Shown here piece by piece: positions 37,007 through 46,335 of a stretch of 64,000 bases of DNA; within the stretch, counting starts at the first letter, position 1; every line of letters begins with the position of its first letter. The stretch spans positions 186,001-250,000 of the forward strand of contig CAVXFB010000006.1 of assembly GCA_963760935.1 (NCBI GenBank), in the 5' to 3' direction. The notes below the pieces were generated by a model. The model saw nothing but the letters and a program-made list of their open reading frames with translations, searched no databases and was not told where the DNA came from. This stretch comes from CAVXFB01 sp963760935. Its GTDB lineage: Bacteria > Planctomycetota > Planctomycetia > Pirellulales > Thermoguttaceae. The position numbers were made by a program, and so were the translations under genes.

Positions 37007-38082
37007 CAGCGGTCCCTTTCCACGACGTACCGCGCCACGGCACATAGGGCCTCTGCCCGCAACCCGAAGGACTTGAGCGACTGGCACGCCTGGAAGGTCA
37101 ATTGTTCAGCATGTTGGGCACTTTGGTCAAGACCGAGTACCCCCGGAAAGGTCAGTTTTCCGCGTAGGGCATCTTTGCCCACCCGCTTGCCCGCAACCGA
37201 CTGGCTGCTGCGGACGTCCAACAAGTCATCGGTGATCTGAAAAGCCAACCCCAGGCGGCCGCCATAGTCGTCCAAGGCGGCCAGTTGTTCGCCGTTTGCC
37301 CCAGCAACCATGGCGCCAAGCCGCAGCGAAACGCGGATGATCGCCCCGGTTTTGCGATTGTGGATTGCCGTAAGGGGAGAGACGAGAGAGGAAAGGGCGG
37401 AGCGATCCAGGTTTAGGGATTGTGGATCAGGCGTTAATGACGGGGTGGCTCGTTTAACGGTCGCCGGCGCGGCGGCCCCCTCGTCGCTCTCCTGTCCTCC
37501 TGCTCCTCGTACATCATCCATCTGTCCCCCGACCATATTGCAGGCCCCCGCAGCCGCGGCCAACGCGGCGCAGCACGCAGCCGCACATGCCGGCGGCTGA
37601 ATCTCGTTGGCGAGCACTTCAAAGGCACGCGTCAACAAGGCGTCGCCGGCGAGAATCGCCGTCGCCTCGTCGAAGGCCTTGTGGCACGTCGGCCGACCGC
37701 GACGCAAATCGTCGTCGTCCATCGCCGGCAGATCGTCATGGATTAGCGAATACGCGTGGACCATCTCGACCGCACATGCGGCCGGCATCGCGGCATCCAT
37801 CGCGCCGCCACACGCCTCGCAACTGAGCAGCACCAGCATCGGCCGCAAACGCTTCCCGGGGGCCAGCAAGCTATAACGCATCGCCTCGCGAAGCCGCGCG
37901 GGGCAGCCCTCGCCCAGTTCGGTGTGCTCGGCCAATGCCGCATCGATGCGTGGGCCAAGCGATCGGACCAACTCGGCGAAACTCTGAGCCGGCTGCTTAT
38001 CCTCTGAGCGGTCAGAAATGCGGCAACCCATTCCGTTCTCGCTGCGGTTTGCATCACCTCGAGCCGCGTGGCGTAAAGACAT
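37006..38082 (-). CDS. ispA: Short-chain polyprenyl diphosphate synthase (FPP/GGPP synthase) with an inserted segment
   Basis: A 358-residue protein, about 50 longer than usual. The first aspartate-rich motif is HDDLPAMDDDDLRRG and the second QITDDLLDVR; GKRLRPMLVL and KTGAIIRVSLRLGAM are also typical. The extra length is a low-complexity insert of about 45 residues between GGQMDDVRGAGG and LTAIHNRKTG (approximately 37380-37505), including TPSLTPDPQSLNLD; on the plus strand this reads TTTAGGGATTGTGGATCAGG, similar to the intergenic AATCCCTAATCCC family. An alternative start is ATG 38031. It condenses IPP with DMAPP to make C15 or C20 diphosphates. It lies between xseB and dxs. Confidence 0.93.
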   Translation of the reverse strand: MSLRHAARGDANRSENGMGCRISDRSEDKQPAQSFAELVRSLGPRIDAALAEHTELGEGCPARLREAMRYSLLAPGKRLRPMLVLLSCEACGGAMDAAMPAACAVEMVHAYSLIHDDLPAMDDDDLRRGRPTCHKAFDEATAILAGDALLTRAFEVLANEIQPPACAAACCAALAAAAGACNMVGGQMDDVRGAGGQESDEGAAAPATVKRATPSLTPDPQSLNLDRSALSSLVSPLTAIHNRKTGAIIRVSLRLGAMVAGANGEQLAALDDYGGRLGLAFQITDDLLDVRSSQSVAGKRVGKDALRGKLTFPGVLGLDQSAQHAEQLTFQACQSLKSFGLRAEALCAVARYVVERDR

Positions 38083-38134
38083 TACGTTCAGTGTACGCCT
38101 GCGGTTGCGCCTCGTCTACGCCGGCCGGTCCAGG

Positions 38135-38479
38135 TCACGATTCAACCGGCCCGCCATCGGGCGGCGTTGCTGGCAAACGGCGTCGACTGCGGCGTTTGCC
38201 CGGCTCGTTGGCGTCGAACGTCGCGCTGTCGTCAAAAGGTTGAGTGATCGGTTTGCCCTCGGCATCCAACCCGCTGAGCAACTCGATCCGCCGTTCGGCC
38301 CCTTGCAGCAACTCGTACGATTGGCGCAGCAGTTTCACACCTTCCTCATACCGCTCCATCGCCTCGTTCAGCCCCATCTTGCCGTCTTCAAGCAAGTGAA
38401 CGATGTCCTCCAGCCGCTTTATCGCGGCTTCAAAACTCAATTCTTCGCTTGGGCGGTCTTTGGCGTTGTCGTCGGCCAT
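38135..38479 (-). CDS. xseB: Exodeoxyribonuclease VII small subunit
   Basis: 114 residues from the ATG at 38479 (MADDNAKDRPSEELSFEAAI). The short helical core is characteristic: SFEAAIKRLEDIVHLLEDGK, LNEAMERYEEGVKLLRQSY and LLQGAERRIELL. A basic, Pro-rich tail follows. It forms part of the XseA/XseB nuclease; xseA would be expected upstream but instead guaA is found there (guaA stop at 38511, 31 bp away). Adjacent ispA and dxs form the familiar xseB-ispA-dxs order. Confidence 0.93.
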   Translation of the reverse strand: MADDNAKDRPSEELSFEAAIKRLEDIVHLLEDGKMGLNEAMERYEEGVKLLRQSYELLQGAERRIELLSGLDAEGKPITQPFDDSATFDANEPGKRRSRRRLPATPPDGGPVES

Positions 38480-38510
38480 GATGGTTTGCCCTCTCCGCCT
38501 TCCACACTTC

Positions 38511-40061
38511 CTATTCCCACTCAATCGTCGCCGGCGGTTTGCTGCTGATGTCGTACACCACGCGATTCACGCCCTTCACCTCGTTGATGATTCGCGTGGA
38601 AATACGTGCCAACAGGTCGTACGGCAAATGGCTCCAATCGGCCGTCATGAAGTCTTCGGTGTCGATCGAACGGACGGCCACCACGTCGGCATACGTCCGC
38701 GCATCGCCCATCACGCCGACGCTCTGCACCGGCAAAAGCACCGCGAACGCCTGCGCCGTATCGCGATACAGACCGGCTTGCTTAATCTCGCTAACCACGA
38801 TCGCGTCAGCCTCGCGCAGAACGTCGAGTCGCTTCTTCGTCACCGCACCTACGCAGCGTACTGCCAAACCGGGCCCCGGAAATGGATGCCGCCAGACAAT
38901 CTCTTCCGGCAAACCAAGCTGCAAGCCCAAGCTGCGGACTTCATCCTTGAAGAGATCGCGCAGCGGCTCGATCAATTCAAACGCCAGATCCTTGGGCAAT
39001 CCACCCACGTTGTGGTGCAACTTGATCGTGGCGGCCGGTCCGTCACGGCTGCCGCCGCTCTCGATCACGTCGGGATAGAGCGTGCCTTGGGCGAGAAACC
39101 GGGCCCCGTCGATCTTCGCCGCTTCGTCCGCAAAGCAATCGATGAACGCGTGGCCAATGCGGCGGCGCTTCTCTTGTGGATCGACCACGCCGGCCAGTGC
39201 CGTCAGGAACTCGTCTTCCGCTTTCACTACGTGCAGGTCGGTCTTGAAGTGGTCGCTAAATTCCTTCAGGACCGATTCCTCTTCGTCCTTTCGCAACAGT
39301 CCATTGTCCACCAGGATGCAAGAAAGTTGCGTGCCGATGGCCTGGGCCAGCAGCGCGGCCACAACCGAAGAATCGACGCCGCCGGAAAGTCCGCAGATCA
39401 CACGGTCCTTGCCCACGCGGCGGCGAATGGCCTCGACCGTTTCGCGGGCAAAGTCGCCCAGCTTCCAACTGCCCGAACAATGGCACACCGACTTTAGAAA
39501 GTTGCCCAGGATCGCGGAGCCCTGCGGTGTGTGCGTGACCTCGGGATGAAATTGCAGGCCGTAAACTGGTAGTTGCCGGTGCTTGACGGCGGCCAGCGGG
39601 CAGGTGTCGGTGGCGGCCAAGGGTGCAAAATCGCTGTTGGCCTGCGATACCTGATCGCCATGACTCATCCAGACCTCGAACTCCTTCGGCAATGCCGCAA
39701 ACAGCTCGTTCGGTTCCGTCACACGGCACCGAGCCCGACCATACTCGCGCGTCGGCGTCCCCTGCACGCGCCCGCCGAGCGCCTGGCATGCCAGATGCAG
39801 CCCGTAGCAGATGCCCAACACGGGCACGCCCAGGCGGAAAATTTCCGGATCGCACTTCGGCGCTCCAGGCTCGTAGACGCTGGCCGGTCCGCCGGAAAGA
39901 ATAATCCCGTTGGGAGCCAACTCGCGGATGCGCTCGGCCGTCAGGTCGTGCCGAACGATCTCACAATAGACGTGCTGCTGACGGACCCGCCGAGCGATTA
40001 GTTGGGCGTATTGGGAACCAAAATCCAGGATCAGGACTTTCTCGTCAGCAAGCCGCTTCAT
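38511..40061 (-). CDS. guaA: GMP synthase (glutamine-hydrolysing)
   Basis: 516 residues from the ATG at 40061 (MKRLADEKVLILDFGSQYAQ), preceded by AAGGGTGG. The class I glutamine amidotransferase domain carries the nucleophile in GICYGLHLACQALGG and His/Glu in LQFHPEVTHT. The ATP pyrophosphatase domain has GLSGGVDSSVVAALLA, and the C-terminal dimerisation domain ends PPATIEWE. It converts XMP to GMP. It is immediately downstream of an IS4-type element end and upstream of xseB. Length and motifs are normal. Confidence 0.97.
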   Translation of the reverse strand: MKRLADEKVLILDFGSQYAQLIARRVRQQHVYCEIVRHDLTAERIRELAPNGIILSGGPASVYEPGAPKCDPEIFRLGVPVLGICYGLHLACQALGGRVQGTPTREYGRARCRVTEPNELFAALPKEFEVWMSHGDQVSQANSDFAPLAATDTCPLAAVKHRQLPVYGLQFHPEVTHTPQGSAILGNFLKSVCHCSGSWKLGDFARETVEAIRRRVGKDRVICGLSGGVDSSVVAALLAQAIGTQLSCILVDNGLLRKDEEESVLKEFSDHFKTDLHVVKAEDEFLTALAGVVDPQEKRRRIGHAFIDCFADEAAKIDGARFLAQGTLYPDVIESGGSRDGPAATIKLHHNVGGLPKDLAFELIEPLRDLFKDEVRSLGLQLGLPEEIVWRHPFPGPGLAVRCVGAVTKKRLDVLREADAIVVSEIKQAGLYRDTAQAFAVLLPVQSVGVMGDARTYADVVAVRSIDTEDFMTADWSHLPYDLLARISTRIINEVKGVNRVVYDISSKPPATIEWE

Positions 40062-40134
40062 TCGCCACCCTTGGGAAAACCCGACATTATAGGGGTTTTT
40101 CCAATGACCGTCAATGATCGGTGGCATCTGATGT

Positions 40135-41365
40135 ATCCCCAGTTTCGCGCGGCTGCGCAAGAAAAGTGGCGGTCCTCTGAAAGTCGTTAGTTGGTATATG
40201 GTTGGGGTGCGAAGTCAAACCACTCAACCACGACTAGCGGAGGAACCGCCATGAACGGCATGGAAGCCGTGTGCTGGATCACGAGTGTATGTTTCGGCTT
40301 GCGAAAGAGCCAGATCAAAACCTTAGCCGACTTGGTGGCCGTGGCCATCCTGGTGGGCCGGGTAAGTCTCTCGGAACTCGGACGTCTCCTGGCCGAGGAA
40401 CGCGAGGGTGCGGCCAAACATGGCATCAAGCGGGCTTGGCGGTTCACTGCCAATCAGCGAGTCCACATCAGCGATGCCATGCAAGGGCCGCTCCGCTGGC
40501 TGTTCCGAAACCGGAGGACTTGGCAAGACCACCCGTTGTTGGTCACCTTCGATTGGACGGAGGTCCGTTCGTTTCACACGCTCATGGCGGCGGCCGTGAT
40601 TCGTGGACGCGGCGTGCCGCTCTTGTGGGCCAGCTACGAGGAATGGGTGCTGTACAAAAGCCAGAACAATCTCGAAGAAGGACTGCTGCGATTGCTAAAG
40701 TCCCTTCTGCCCGACTGGATCACGATCATCCTTGTGGCCGATCGAGGCTTCGGCCGCACGGAGTTGGCCCGGACCTGCCAGCAGATGGGCGTGCACTACG
40801 TCATCCGCATCAAGCCGGACGTTTACATCGAATGCCGTAAATTCCGGGGAAAACTGGACCTTTTTTCGGGTCAAACGAGGCACGCGGCGACTATTGAAGG
40901 ACGTTCAGTTCCGCCGGGAGAAACCGGTCGTGCAAAACGTAGCGGTCTTCTGGAAAAAGGGATTGCCAAAGGAACGCGACGAGTGTTGGTTCCTCATGAC
41001 CGACCTCACCTATCCGGTGATGCGGTTGACGGAACTCTACGGTCGGCGGATGACGATCGAGGAACTGTTCCGAGACGAGAAGAATCGCCGCCACGGCTGG
41101 GCGTTGCGCAACACACAGATTACCCGCCCCGATCGATTCGATCGCTTGCTGCTGATCCTGACGCTGGCGTACTGGCTGTTGACTGGCATTGGGCTCCTGG
41201 CGTTACGCCGCTATCCGCCTGGCATCTGGTGCAGCAACAATCGGCCTGGAGCATGCGCGGTATTCTTCATCGGTCAGAAAATGGTCCGCCGACTGCAACT
41301 CACAGCCGCCCAAGCACTTTCCGCATTACTCCATGCGATCCTGGTCGAGGCCGGAAACTGGGGAT
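40135..41365 (+). mobile_element. IS4-family insertion element
   Basis: A candidate pair of inverted ends, ATCCCCAGTTTC at 40135-40146 and GAAACTGGGGAT at 41354-41365 (12 bp, perfect), brackets an IS4-type transposase. The size of 1.23 kb fits the family. No flanking duplication is visible. The insertion lies between guaA and a membrane glycosyltransferase gene. Confidence 0.65.
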
Positions 41366-41448
41366 TAGCCAACCCGAAGGCAGGCAGAATAGTGCCCCCC
41401 CATCGGGCCCGTGAACTAGACTTGTGCGGGACAAGAACCGGAACTTGT
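40251..41448 (+). pseudogene. IS4-family transposase with a frameshift at a T6 run
   Basis: The start at ATG 40251 has GGAGG at 40239-40243. The N-terminal part is MNGMEAVCWITSVCFGLRKS; DDE residues are visible in VTFDWTEVRSF (first Asp) and LVADRGFGRTELA (second Asp), and the YREK signature is YGRRMTIEELFRDEK. The frame changes at 40861-40866 (TTTTTT): before it the protein reads RKFRGKLDLF, after it RVKRGTRRLLKDVQFRREKP in the +1 frame. Removing one T restores continuity. Either a homopolymer error, a true mutation, or a slippage site is possible. No stop is met before the next gene's frame, so the transposase would be fused to it. Confidence 0.8.
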
Positions 41449-43113
41449 ATGCAACGAAGCCGCGCCGCCACACTACCGAGTCGCCTTGCTGCCGCGTGGG
41501 TCGTATTGGCCATCATGTTGCTCGGCGTGGCGCTGTTTGGCGTATGGCGAGCGCCGGATCGCATCAATCACGACTGCGCCCTGTACCTGCAAGAGGCCGA
41601 GCTATTGCTGGACGGGGCCGTGCCATATCGCGACTTCGTCGAACTGAATCCGCCCCTGGTGATCTATCTGAACGTCCCGACTGTTTTTTTGGCTCGATTC
41701 CTGGACATTTCGCCAATCGTCGTTTTTCATAGCCTTGTCATCGTTTTGCTGGCGCTTTCCGCGATGGAAATGCGCTGGCTTCTGGGGAAGGGGCGGCTCG
41801 GCTTCTCTCTGGGCGGACGTGGCTTGGTGTTGCTCGCGTGGGCGGCGCTGTACTTCATCGTCGACGGGCGTGGCGACACGGGCCAGCGGGAACAACTCTT
41901 TGTCCTGCTATACGTTCCATTCTTGTTCTTGCGGATTCTGCGGCATCGCGGCGGAGCGGTGAGCGGCTGGTTCGCGGCCATGCTTGGCGTCCAAGCCGGG
42001 ATCGGAGTGGCGCTCAAGCCGTACTTTCTTCTCATCGCCATCGGCGTCGAGATGGTACTGCTATGGAGGTCGCGACGTGGCAAGACCGTTTGGAGCCTGG
42101 AGAACTTCGCGCTGGCGACCGTCGTCGCGGCTTATGCTCTTCATTGGCTGTTTGTGCCGGCCGCGATGCGTGAGGCGTTCTTCGGCCGCTGGCTACCGAT
42201 GATCTGGCGTGGCTATGGCGCATACAACGTGAGCTATCGCGAGGTGGCTGGCAGTATCATCGGCTCGCCTCTCTCGCTGGCCGCAGTGGCTGCGGCGCTG
42301 CTTGCGGCCTTTGTTGCTGTAAGGTCCAGCGCCCGATGGCGCGACCCACTGGCGGCGCTAGCTGCCCTGGCCGGGATGGCCTTGCTGGCAATCTTCCTCC
42401 AACAAAAAGGCTGGAGCTATCATCGCATTCCGCTGGACGCGGCCGGGCTGCTGTGCCTGGCCGTCTTAGCGGGAAAGTGGCCAAAAAGGGGATGGCTCCT
42501 TAGTGCTCACTCGGCCCACTTGGTGACGGCTGCAATTCTTTGTCTCCTGATCGCGGCGTGCGCGACCGATCGCGCTACCGCTCGCACCGAGCCGCCCGAT
42601 TTTGTGGCTTTGCAGAGGATCGTCCAGACGCACAGCGCGCCCGGCGACCGCGTACTGATCGTGGCCTCATCGGTGCGTCCGGCGTATCCGATGCTGCTGC
42701 AATTGGGCCGCAAGCCGGGCAGCCGCTATCTGTGCTCGTTCCCGGTGGCCTTCTTCTATGCCGAAGAAAAAAGAGGACAGGTCCAATTTGCCGGAACGGC
42801 CCAGAGGCGGGCACCGACGCGAAGCGTTGGTCGTCGCACAAATTGGACCTGCCCCCTTTTTTCCACAACATACCGCGATTATGCAGATGCGTCAGACGGC
42901 GAGCGGCAGTTTCTCGACGAACTGGCCGACGACGTCGCGCAACTTCAACCACGGCTGGTGATCATCCACGATCGCCCCGGCTGGTTGGGATTGCCCGACG
43001 GCTTCAATATGTTTGACTATCTCGAGCAGGCAGGCTGGGCCAAGCGCGCGCTGGACAATTATCAGGAACTGCCCGCACCACGGGGCTGGAAGGTCTTTGG
43101 ACAGAGGCGATGA
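41449..43113 (+). CDS. Polytopic membrane glycosyltransferase-like protein (GT-C type) with embedded palindrome
   Basis: 554 residues from ATG 41449 (MQRSRAATLPSRLAAAWVVL); the open frame runs on from the upstream transposase, but this ATG fits the first TM helix. About nine to ten hydrophobic helices follow. The loop after TM1 has an acidic motif (DRINHDCALYLQEAELLLDG, then AVPYRDFVELNPPLVIYLN), typical of dolichol-phosphate-sugar GT-C enzymes in planctomycetes. A C-terminal soluble domain (residues about 390-554) contains LQPRLVIIHDRPGW. Between AFFYAEE and TTYRDYADA is a 32-residue stretch encoded by a palindromic repeat (42767-42862). Its stop codon abuts the left end of the IS1380 element. 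The sugar donor and acceptor are unknown. Confidence 0.7.
   Translation: MQRSRAATLPSRLAAAWVVLAIMLLGVALFGVWRAPDRINHDCALYLQEAELLLDGAVPYRDFVELNPPLVIYLNVPTVFLARFLDISPIVVFHSLVIVLLALSAMEMRWLLGKGRLGFSLGGRGLVLLAWAALYFIVDGRGDTGQREQLFVLLYVPFLFLRILRHRGGAVSGWFAAMLGVQAGIGVALKPYFLLIAIGVEMVLLWRSRRGKTVWSLENFALATVVAAYALHWLFVPAAMREAFFGRWLPMIWRGYGAYNVSYREVAGSIIGSPLSLAAVAAALLAAFVAVRSSARWRDPLAALAALAGMALLAIFLQQKGWSYHRIPLDAAGLLCLAVLAGKWPKRGWLLSAHSAHLVTAAILCLLIAACATDRATARTEPPDFVALQRIVQTHSAPGDRVLIVASSVRPAYPMLLQLGRKPGSRYLCSFPVAFFYAEEKRGQVQFAGTAQRRAPTRSVGRRTNWTCPLFSTTYRDYADASDGERQFLDELADDVAQLQPRLVIIHDRPGWLGLPDGFNMFDYLEQAGWAKRALDNYQELPAPRGWKVFGQRR
42767..42862. repeat. REPIN-like palindrome, copy A (in the glycosyltransferase gene)
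   Basis: The 24-bp arms at 42767-42790 and 42839-42862 are complementary except for two positions and enclose a 48-base loop that starts CCGGAACGGCCC, as in copies B and C. The arm core is variant (GGACAGGTCC instead of GGGGACAGTCCCC). It is 96 bp long, a multiple of three, and the frame stays open. Confidence 0.85.
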
Positions 43114-44868
43114 CCTAGCCCGCATTTCTCACCACACCGCGGCATAGCCGCGTCCGATGGCACGGCGGGCGGTTGGACACGCCTGGCAGGGCCAATGAAG
43201 GACAAATCGGCAGCGGGAAATCGCCGGCGGTAGCCACTGGTGGGGACGAACGGCCGTTTTGTGCCGGACGGAATCGCTTCGGCGCAGACCTTCAGCGCCG
43301 CCGTTTCTGAGGAGCGTCCGTTTTGGGAACCAGAAACCTTATCCCGACGCCGACAGCGGCAACGACCACCGCCGCAAGTTTTCGTACACCTGGGCAAACA
43401 CCCGCTGATACGGACAACTTTCCGACAACGAGATCCACACCCGACGAACCGTTGTTCGCACTAACGCCCCCAACTTCAACAGCTTCAACCGGATTGTATC
43501 GCAGCGAGCCGTGGCCATCTCCGTGCCTTGCAGTCCGAACTGTCGCAACGCCATCAGCAGCGTGTACGCCGCGCTCGATAACCACAACCGCAACTGATTC
43601 GCCCGCATCGTCGCGCAACTTGTGCGGTCGGCGAACAGGCACATCTGCTGTTCCTTGATCCGGTTCTCCATCTCGCCGCGCGCGCAGTACACATCTTCGT
43701 ACAACCTTCGGGCGTCGAGTTCTTCGGCCGAAAGCGAGGTCACGATGAATCGCGGGTTGCTGCCCTTGGGCAGATGCTCGGCCTTGCCTACCACGCGACG
43801 CTCCCGGCTCCAACTCTTTCGCGTCTGATAGGTGCAATCTTTGAACACTCGCGATGCTTGGCCGGTGGCCTCGAATTGCAGTTTCGCCTCCTGCAGCTCT
43901 TTGCCAAGAATCCGCTGCAATCGGGCGTTTCTCGCCAATCCGAGCACGTAATCCACATGGTTCGTTTCGCACCAGCACATCAAGTTCTCTCGGCAAAAAC
44001 CGCTGTCGCCTCGCACGATGATTCGCACCGTCGGCCACGCAACGCGAATCCGTTCGACGATCTTCGCCAACTGCTTCACCGAACCCGCCGCGCCGTCGAT
44101 GTCCGATGGCCGCAGCTTGGCGCACAGCAAAAACTCGCCGCAGAAAATGTACAAGGGCAGATAGCAGTAGCCGTCGTAATAGCCGTGAAAGAACCGTCCC
44201 AACTGATGGCCGTGGATCGGATCGTCCGTGGCGTCGAAATCGAGCACGATCTCCTTCGGCGGCGTGGGATGCAACGACAAAAACATCTCGACGAAGAAGT
44301 TTTCGATGTCGCGATGCCGAGCAACGGCTTTTTTGTAGCGGCTCTTTTCGTCGGCCCCCACGGGCGTCAATTCCAAACGGTTCAACGTGCTCTTGCCCGC
44401 CAGCGACTTGCCGCGATCTTCACGTCGGCGTCGATCTTGGCCGGTCGGATCGTCCTTGCCCACCAGCACTGCCAAGAGCGGATCGTGACGTAAGGTGTCG
44501 TGGTCGTTGAGGTCTTCGTAGCTCAGGGCCAGGGCGAACACCCGCTGGGCGAGGAGTTCGCCAACCGTGTGTTCGATCCGTTCTGGATCGCGGTGATCGG
44601 TAAAGCAGGCGGCGAATCGCCGAAGAATGCCGGTCTTGGCAGCCACCTCCCGCAGCAGGAGTCCGCCGGCATCCGAAGTGATGGCGCCGCCGTCGAATCG
44701 GGCGGTGACCGCCCGGCTGCTGAGCCCTTGGAAATCGAACTTGCGTGCGTTACACTCTGTAGTCATCGGGCGGCCTCCTTGCTCGTGGCGAAAGTTGCTT
44801 GTGATAAAACAACTTATGCCACAAAAGGCCGCCCTTTTCTATAGGGACGGTGAGAAATGCGGGCTAGG
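43114..44868 (-). mobile_element. IS1380-family insertion sequence, apparently complete
   Basis: The ends are perfect 20-bp inverted repeats: CCTAGCCCGCATTTCTCACC at 43114-43133 and its complement at 44849-44868. Size is 1755 bp and a full transposase lies between. The expected 4-bp target duplication is absent: ATGA precedes the left end and CGTC follows the right end. The left end starts directly after the glycosyltransferase stop codon (43111-43113). Confidence 0.93.
43339..44766 (-). CDS. IS1380-family transposase
   Basis: An uninterrupted 475-residue DDE transposase (DDE_Tnp_1-type). Family features are the N-terminal FDGGAITSDAGGLLLREV, HTVGELLAQRVFALALSYED and NDHDTLRHDPLLAVLVG, the catalytic Asp in VLDFDATDDPIHGHQ, the second in IIVRGDSGFCRENLM, and the C-terminal Glu region YCARGEMENRIKEQQMCLFA. 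The start ATG at 44766 is 82 bp inside the right inverted repeat. Unlike other mobile genes in this window it is intact, so the element may be recently active. Confidence 0.95.
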   Translation of the reverse strand: MTTECNARKFDFQGLSSRAVTARFDGGAITSDAGGLLLREVAAKTGILRRFAACFTDHRDPERIEHTVGELLAQRVFALALSYEDLNDHDTLRHDPLLAVLVGKDDPTGQDRRRREDRGKSLAGKSTLNRLELTPVGADEKSRYKKAVARHRDIENFFVEMFLSLHPTPPKEIVLDFDATDDPIHGHQLGRFFHGYYDGYCYLPLYIFCGEFLLCAKLRPSDIDGAAGSVKQLAKIVERIRVAWPTVRIIVRGDSGFCRENLMCWCETNHVDYVLGLARNARLQRILGKELQEAKLQFEATGQASRVFKDCTYQTRKSWSRERRVVGKAEHLPKGSNPRFIVTSLSAEELDARRLYEDVYCARGEMENRIKEQQMCLFADRTSCATMRANQLRLWLSSAAYTLLMALRQFGLQGTEMATARCDTIRLKLLKLGALVRTTVRRVWISLSESCPYQRVFAQVYENLRRWSLPLSASG

Positions 44869-44891
44869 CGTCGTCGGAAAAGGCGAACATA

Positions 44892-44964
44892 TCATCCTGA
44901 GCGCAGCGAAGGATCTCCTCCGAGGCCGCGAAGGTCCGTCGATTCTTCGCTGCGCTCAGAATGA
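44892..44964. repeat. Palindromic repeat of the TTCGCTGCGCTCAG family
   Basis: Two 24-bp arms (44892-44915 and 44941-44964) are complementary apart from two positions and enclose 25 bases. The core is GAGCGCAGCGAAGGATC. Related sequences occur as a single arm at 17279-17302 and a diverged pair at 52665-52731. This copy lies between the IS1380 right end and the Gfo/Idh/MocA gene stop. Confidence 0.85.
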
Positions 44965-44997
44965 CAATCGGGAGGTTCCGGTGCTTTCCGACAAAGC

Positions 44998-46335
44998 CTA
45001 GGTGTAATGCGGCGTGTAGAGGGGCTTGTCGAGCATGGCATTTGCGGCGTCGTTGCCGACGAATAGCTCTTTGTCAGGGTCCCATTGAAGTTTTCCGCCG
45101 ATCTGAACCGCGATCTGTCCCAATAGTCCTAGCGACGTGATTCGATGACCGACTTCGATCGGTTCGAGAGGTTGTTGCCGCGTCTTCACGCTATCGATGA
45201 AATCCCGCTTGTCGCTCTTTCGCGGGAAATGCAGTTCGTCGGGGCCAATGGTTGCCGTTAGCAGCGAGGCCGGCTCGGTCCGAAGTTCGGAGAAGAAATC
45301 ACCCCAAATCCAGCCCTTGTCGCCTTCGATCTTGAAGTACGGCTCTTCGGTGCGGAAGGTCCAATGCACGCCATTGGCGTAACGCATTTTGACATCGAAC
45401 TTGATCAGCACGTTCCAGAAGCTCGCTGGCGGCGGATAGGCGCCGGTCGCTTCGATTTCTACCGGCCCGGTCTGCTCCAGATCGGCGCACCACGCGGCAG
45501 TGTCGTTCAGGTGCGAGGTCCAGTTGGTAATCATGCCGTCGGTGTAGTACATGTGGCGCATCCAGCCAGCGCGATCGTAGCTTTTCGGCGGATGAACGCG
45601 AGCCTCGGTGTAGGGCGCTCGCGGCGACGGACCTTGCCAGCGCTCGTAATCGAGATCGGCCGGCACGGGCATGTCTGGTTTTGGGTCGAAGTCGAATTTG
45701 TCGAACGGCACGCCAACGGTAATCTTCTCGATTTTGCCGATTCGCCCATTCCGGCACAGTTCGGCCGCGTGCACGATGTGCTTCTTAGATCGCAATTCGC
45801 TATCGACGCGGAACACGCGTTTTCGGGCGGCGACCAGATTGGCCAATTTGCGTCCATCGGCGACGGCGCGGGTGATTGGCTTTTCCAAGGAAACATCCTT
45901 GCCCGCCTCCAGTGCCGCCATTGCCATTGGGACGTGCCAATGATCGGGCGAGGAGATCATGACGGCATCGATGTCTTTTCGCGCCAGAAGATCGTGGAAA
46001 TCCCCATAGGTCGCGCAGCCACGATAGCCAGTGACCTTTCGTTTGGCATAGCCCTCCTCAACTTGCTGTTTGGCATTTTTCAGCCGCCAAGCGTCGACCT
46101 CGCAAACGGCCACGATCTGCACGTCGGGCATCTTCAGGAATTGCGGGACGTTATAAGCGCGGGCTTGCCGACCGACGGCGATCATGCCTACCGTAATGCG
46201 CTCGCTTGGGGCCGGAAGATTTTCATCCCCGAAGACGGACCTCGGCACAATCGTCGGCGCAGCACACGCGGCGCCAGCAGCAGCCGCATTCACCAGAAAA
46301 CTGCGACGGGAAATCGACGTATGTGGGCAGCTCAT
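44998..46335 (-). CDS. TAT-exported Gfo/Idh/MocA family oxidoreductase
   Basis: A 445-residue protein. The N-terminus has a twin-arginine signal (SISRRSFLVNAAAAGAACAA). The Rossmann part has VGMIAVGRQARAYNVPQFLK (the usual GxGxxG is degenerate) and VAVCEVDAWRL; the EKP motif is DVSLEKPITRAVADGRKLAN. The C-terminal beta-sheet domain contains YDRAGWMRHMYYTDGMITNW. Such proteins act on sugars or inositols with a tightly bound NAD(P) and are greatly expanded in planctomycetes. The stop at 44998 is close to a palindromic repeat. The substrate is unknown; no sugar gene cluster surrounds it. Confidence 0.9.
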   Translation of the reverse strand: MSCPHTSISRRSFLVNAAAAGAACAAPTIVPRSVFGDENLPAPSERITVGMIAVGRQARAYNVPQFLKMPDVQIVAVCEVDAWRLKNAKQQVEEGYAKRKVTGYRGCATYGDFHDLLARKDIDAVMISSPDHWHVPMAMAALEAGKDVSLEKPITRAVADGRKLANLVAARKRVFRVDSELRSKKHIVHAAELCRNGRIGKIEKITVGVPFDKFDFDPKPDMPVPADLDYERWQGPSPRAPYTEARVHPPKSYDRAGWMRHMYYTDGMITNWTSHLNDTAAWCADLEQTGPVEIEATGAYPPPASFWNVLIKFDVKMRYANGVHWTFRTEEPYFKIEGDKGWIWGDFFSELRTEPASLLTATIGPDELHFPRKSDKRDFIDSVKTRQQPLEPIEVGHRITSLGLLGQIAVQIGGKLQWDPDKELFVGNDAANAMLDKPLYTPHYT

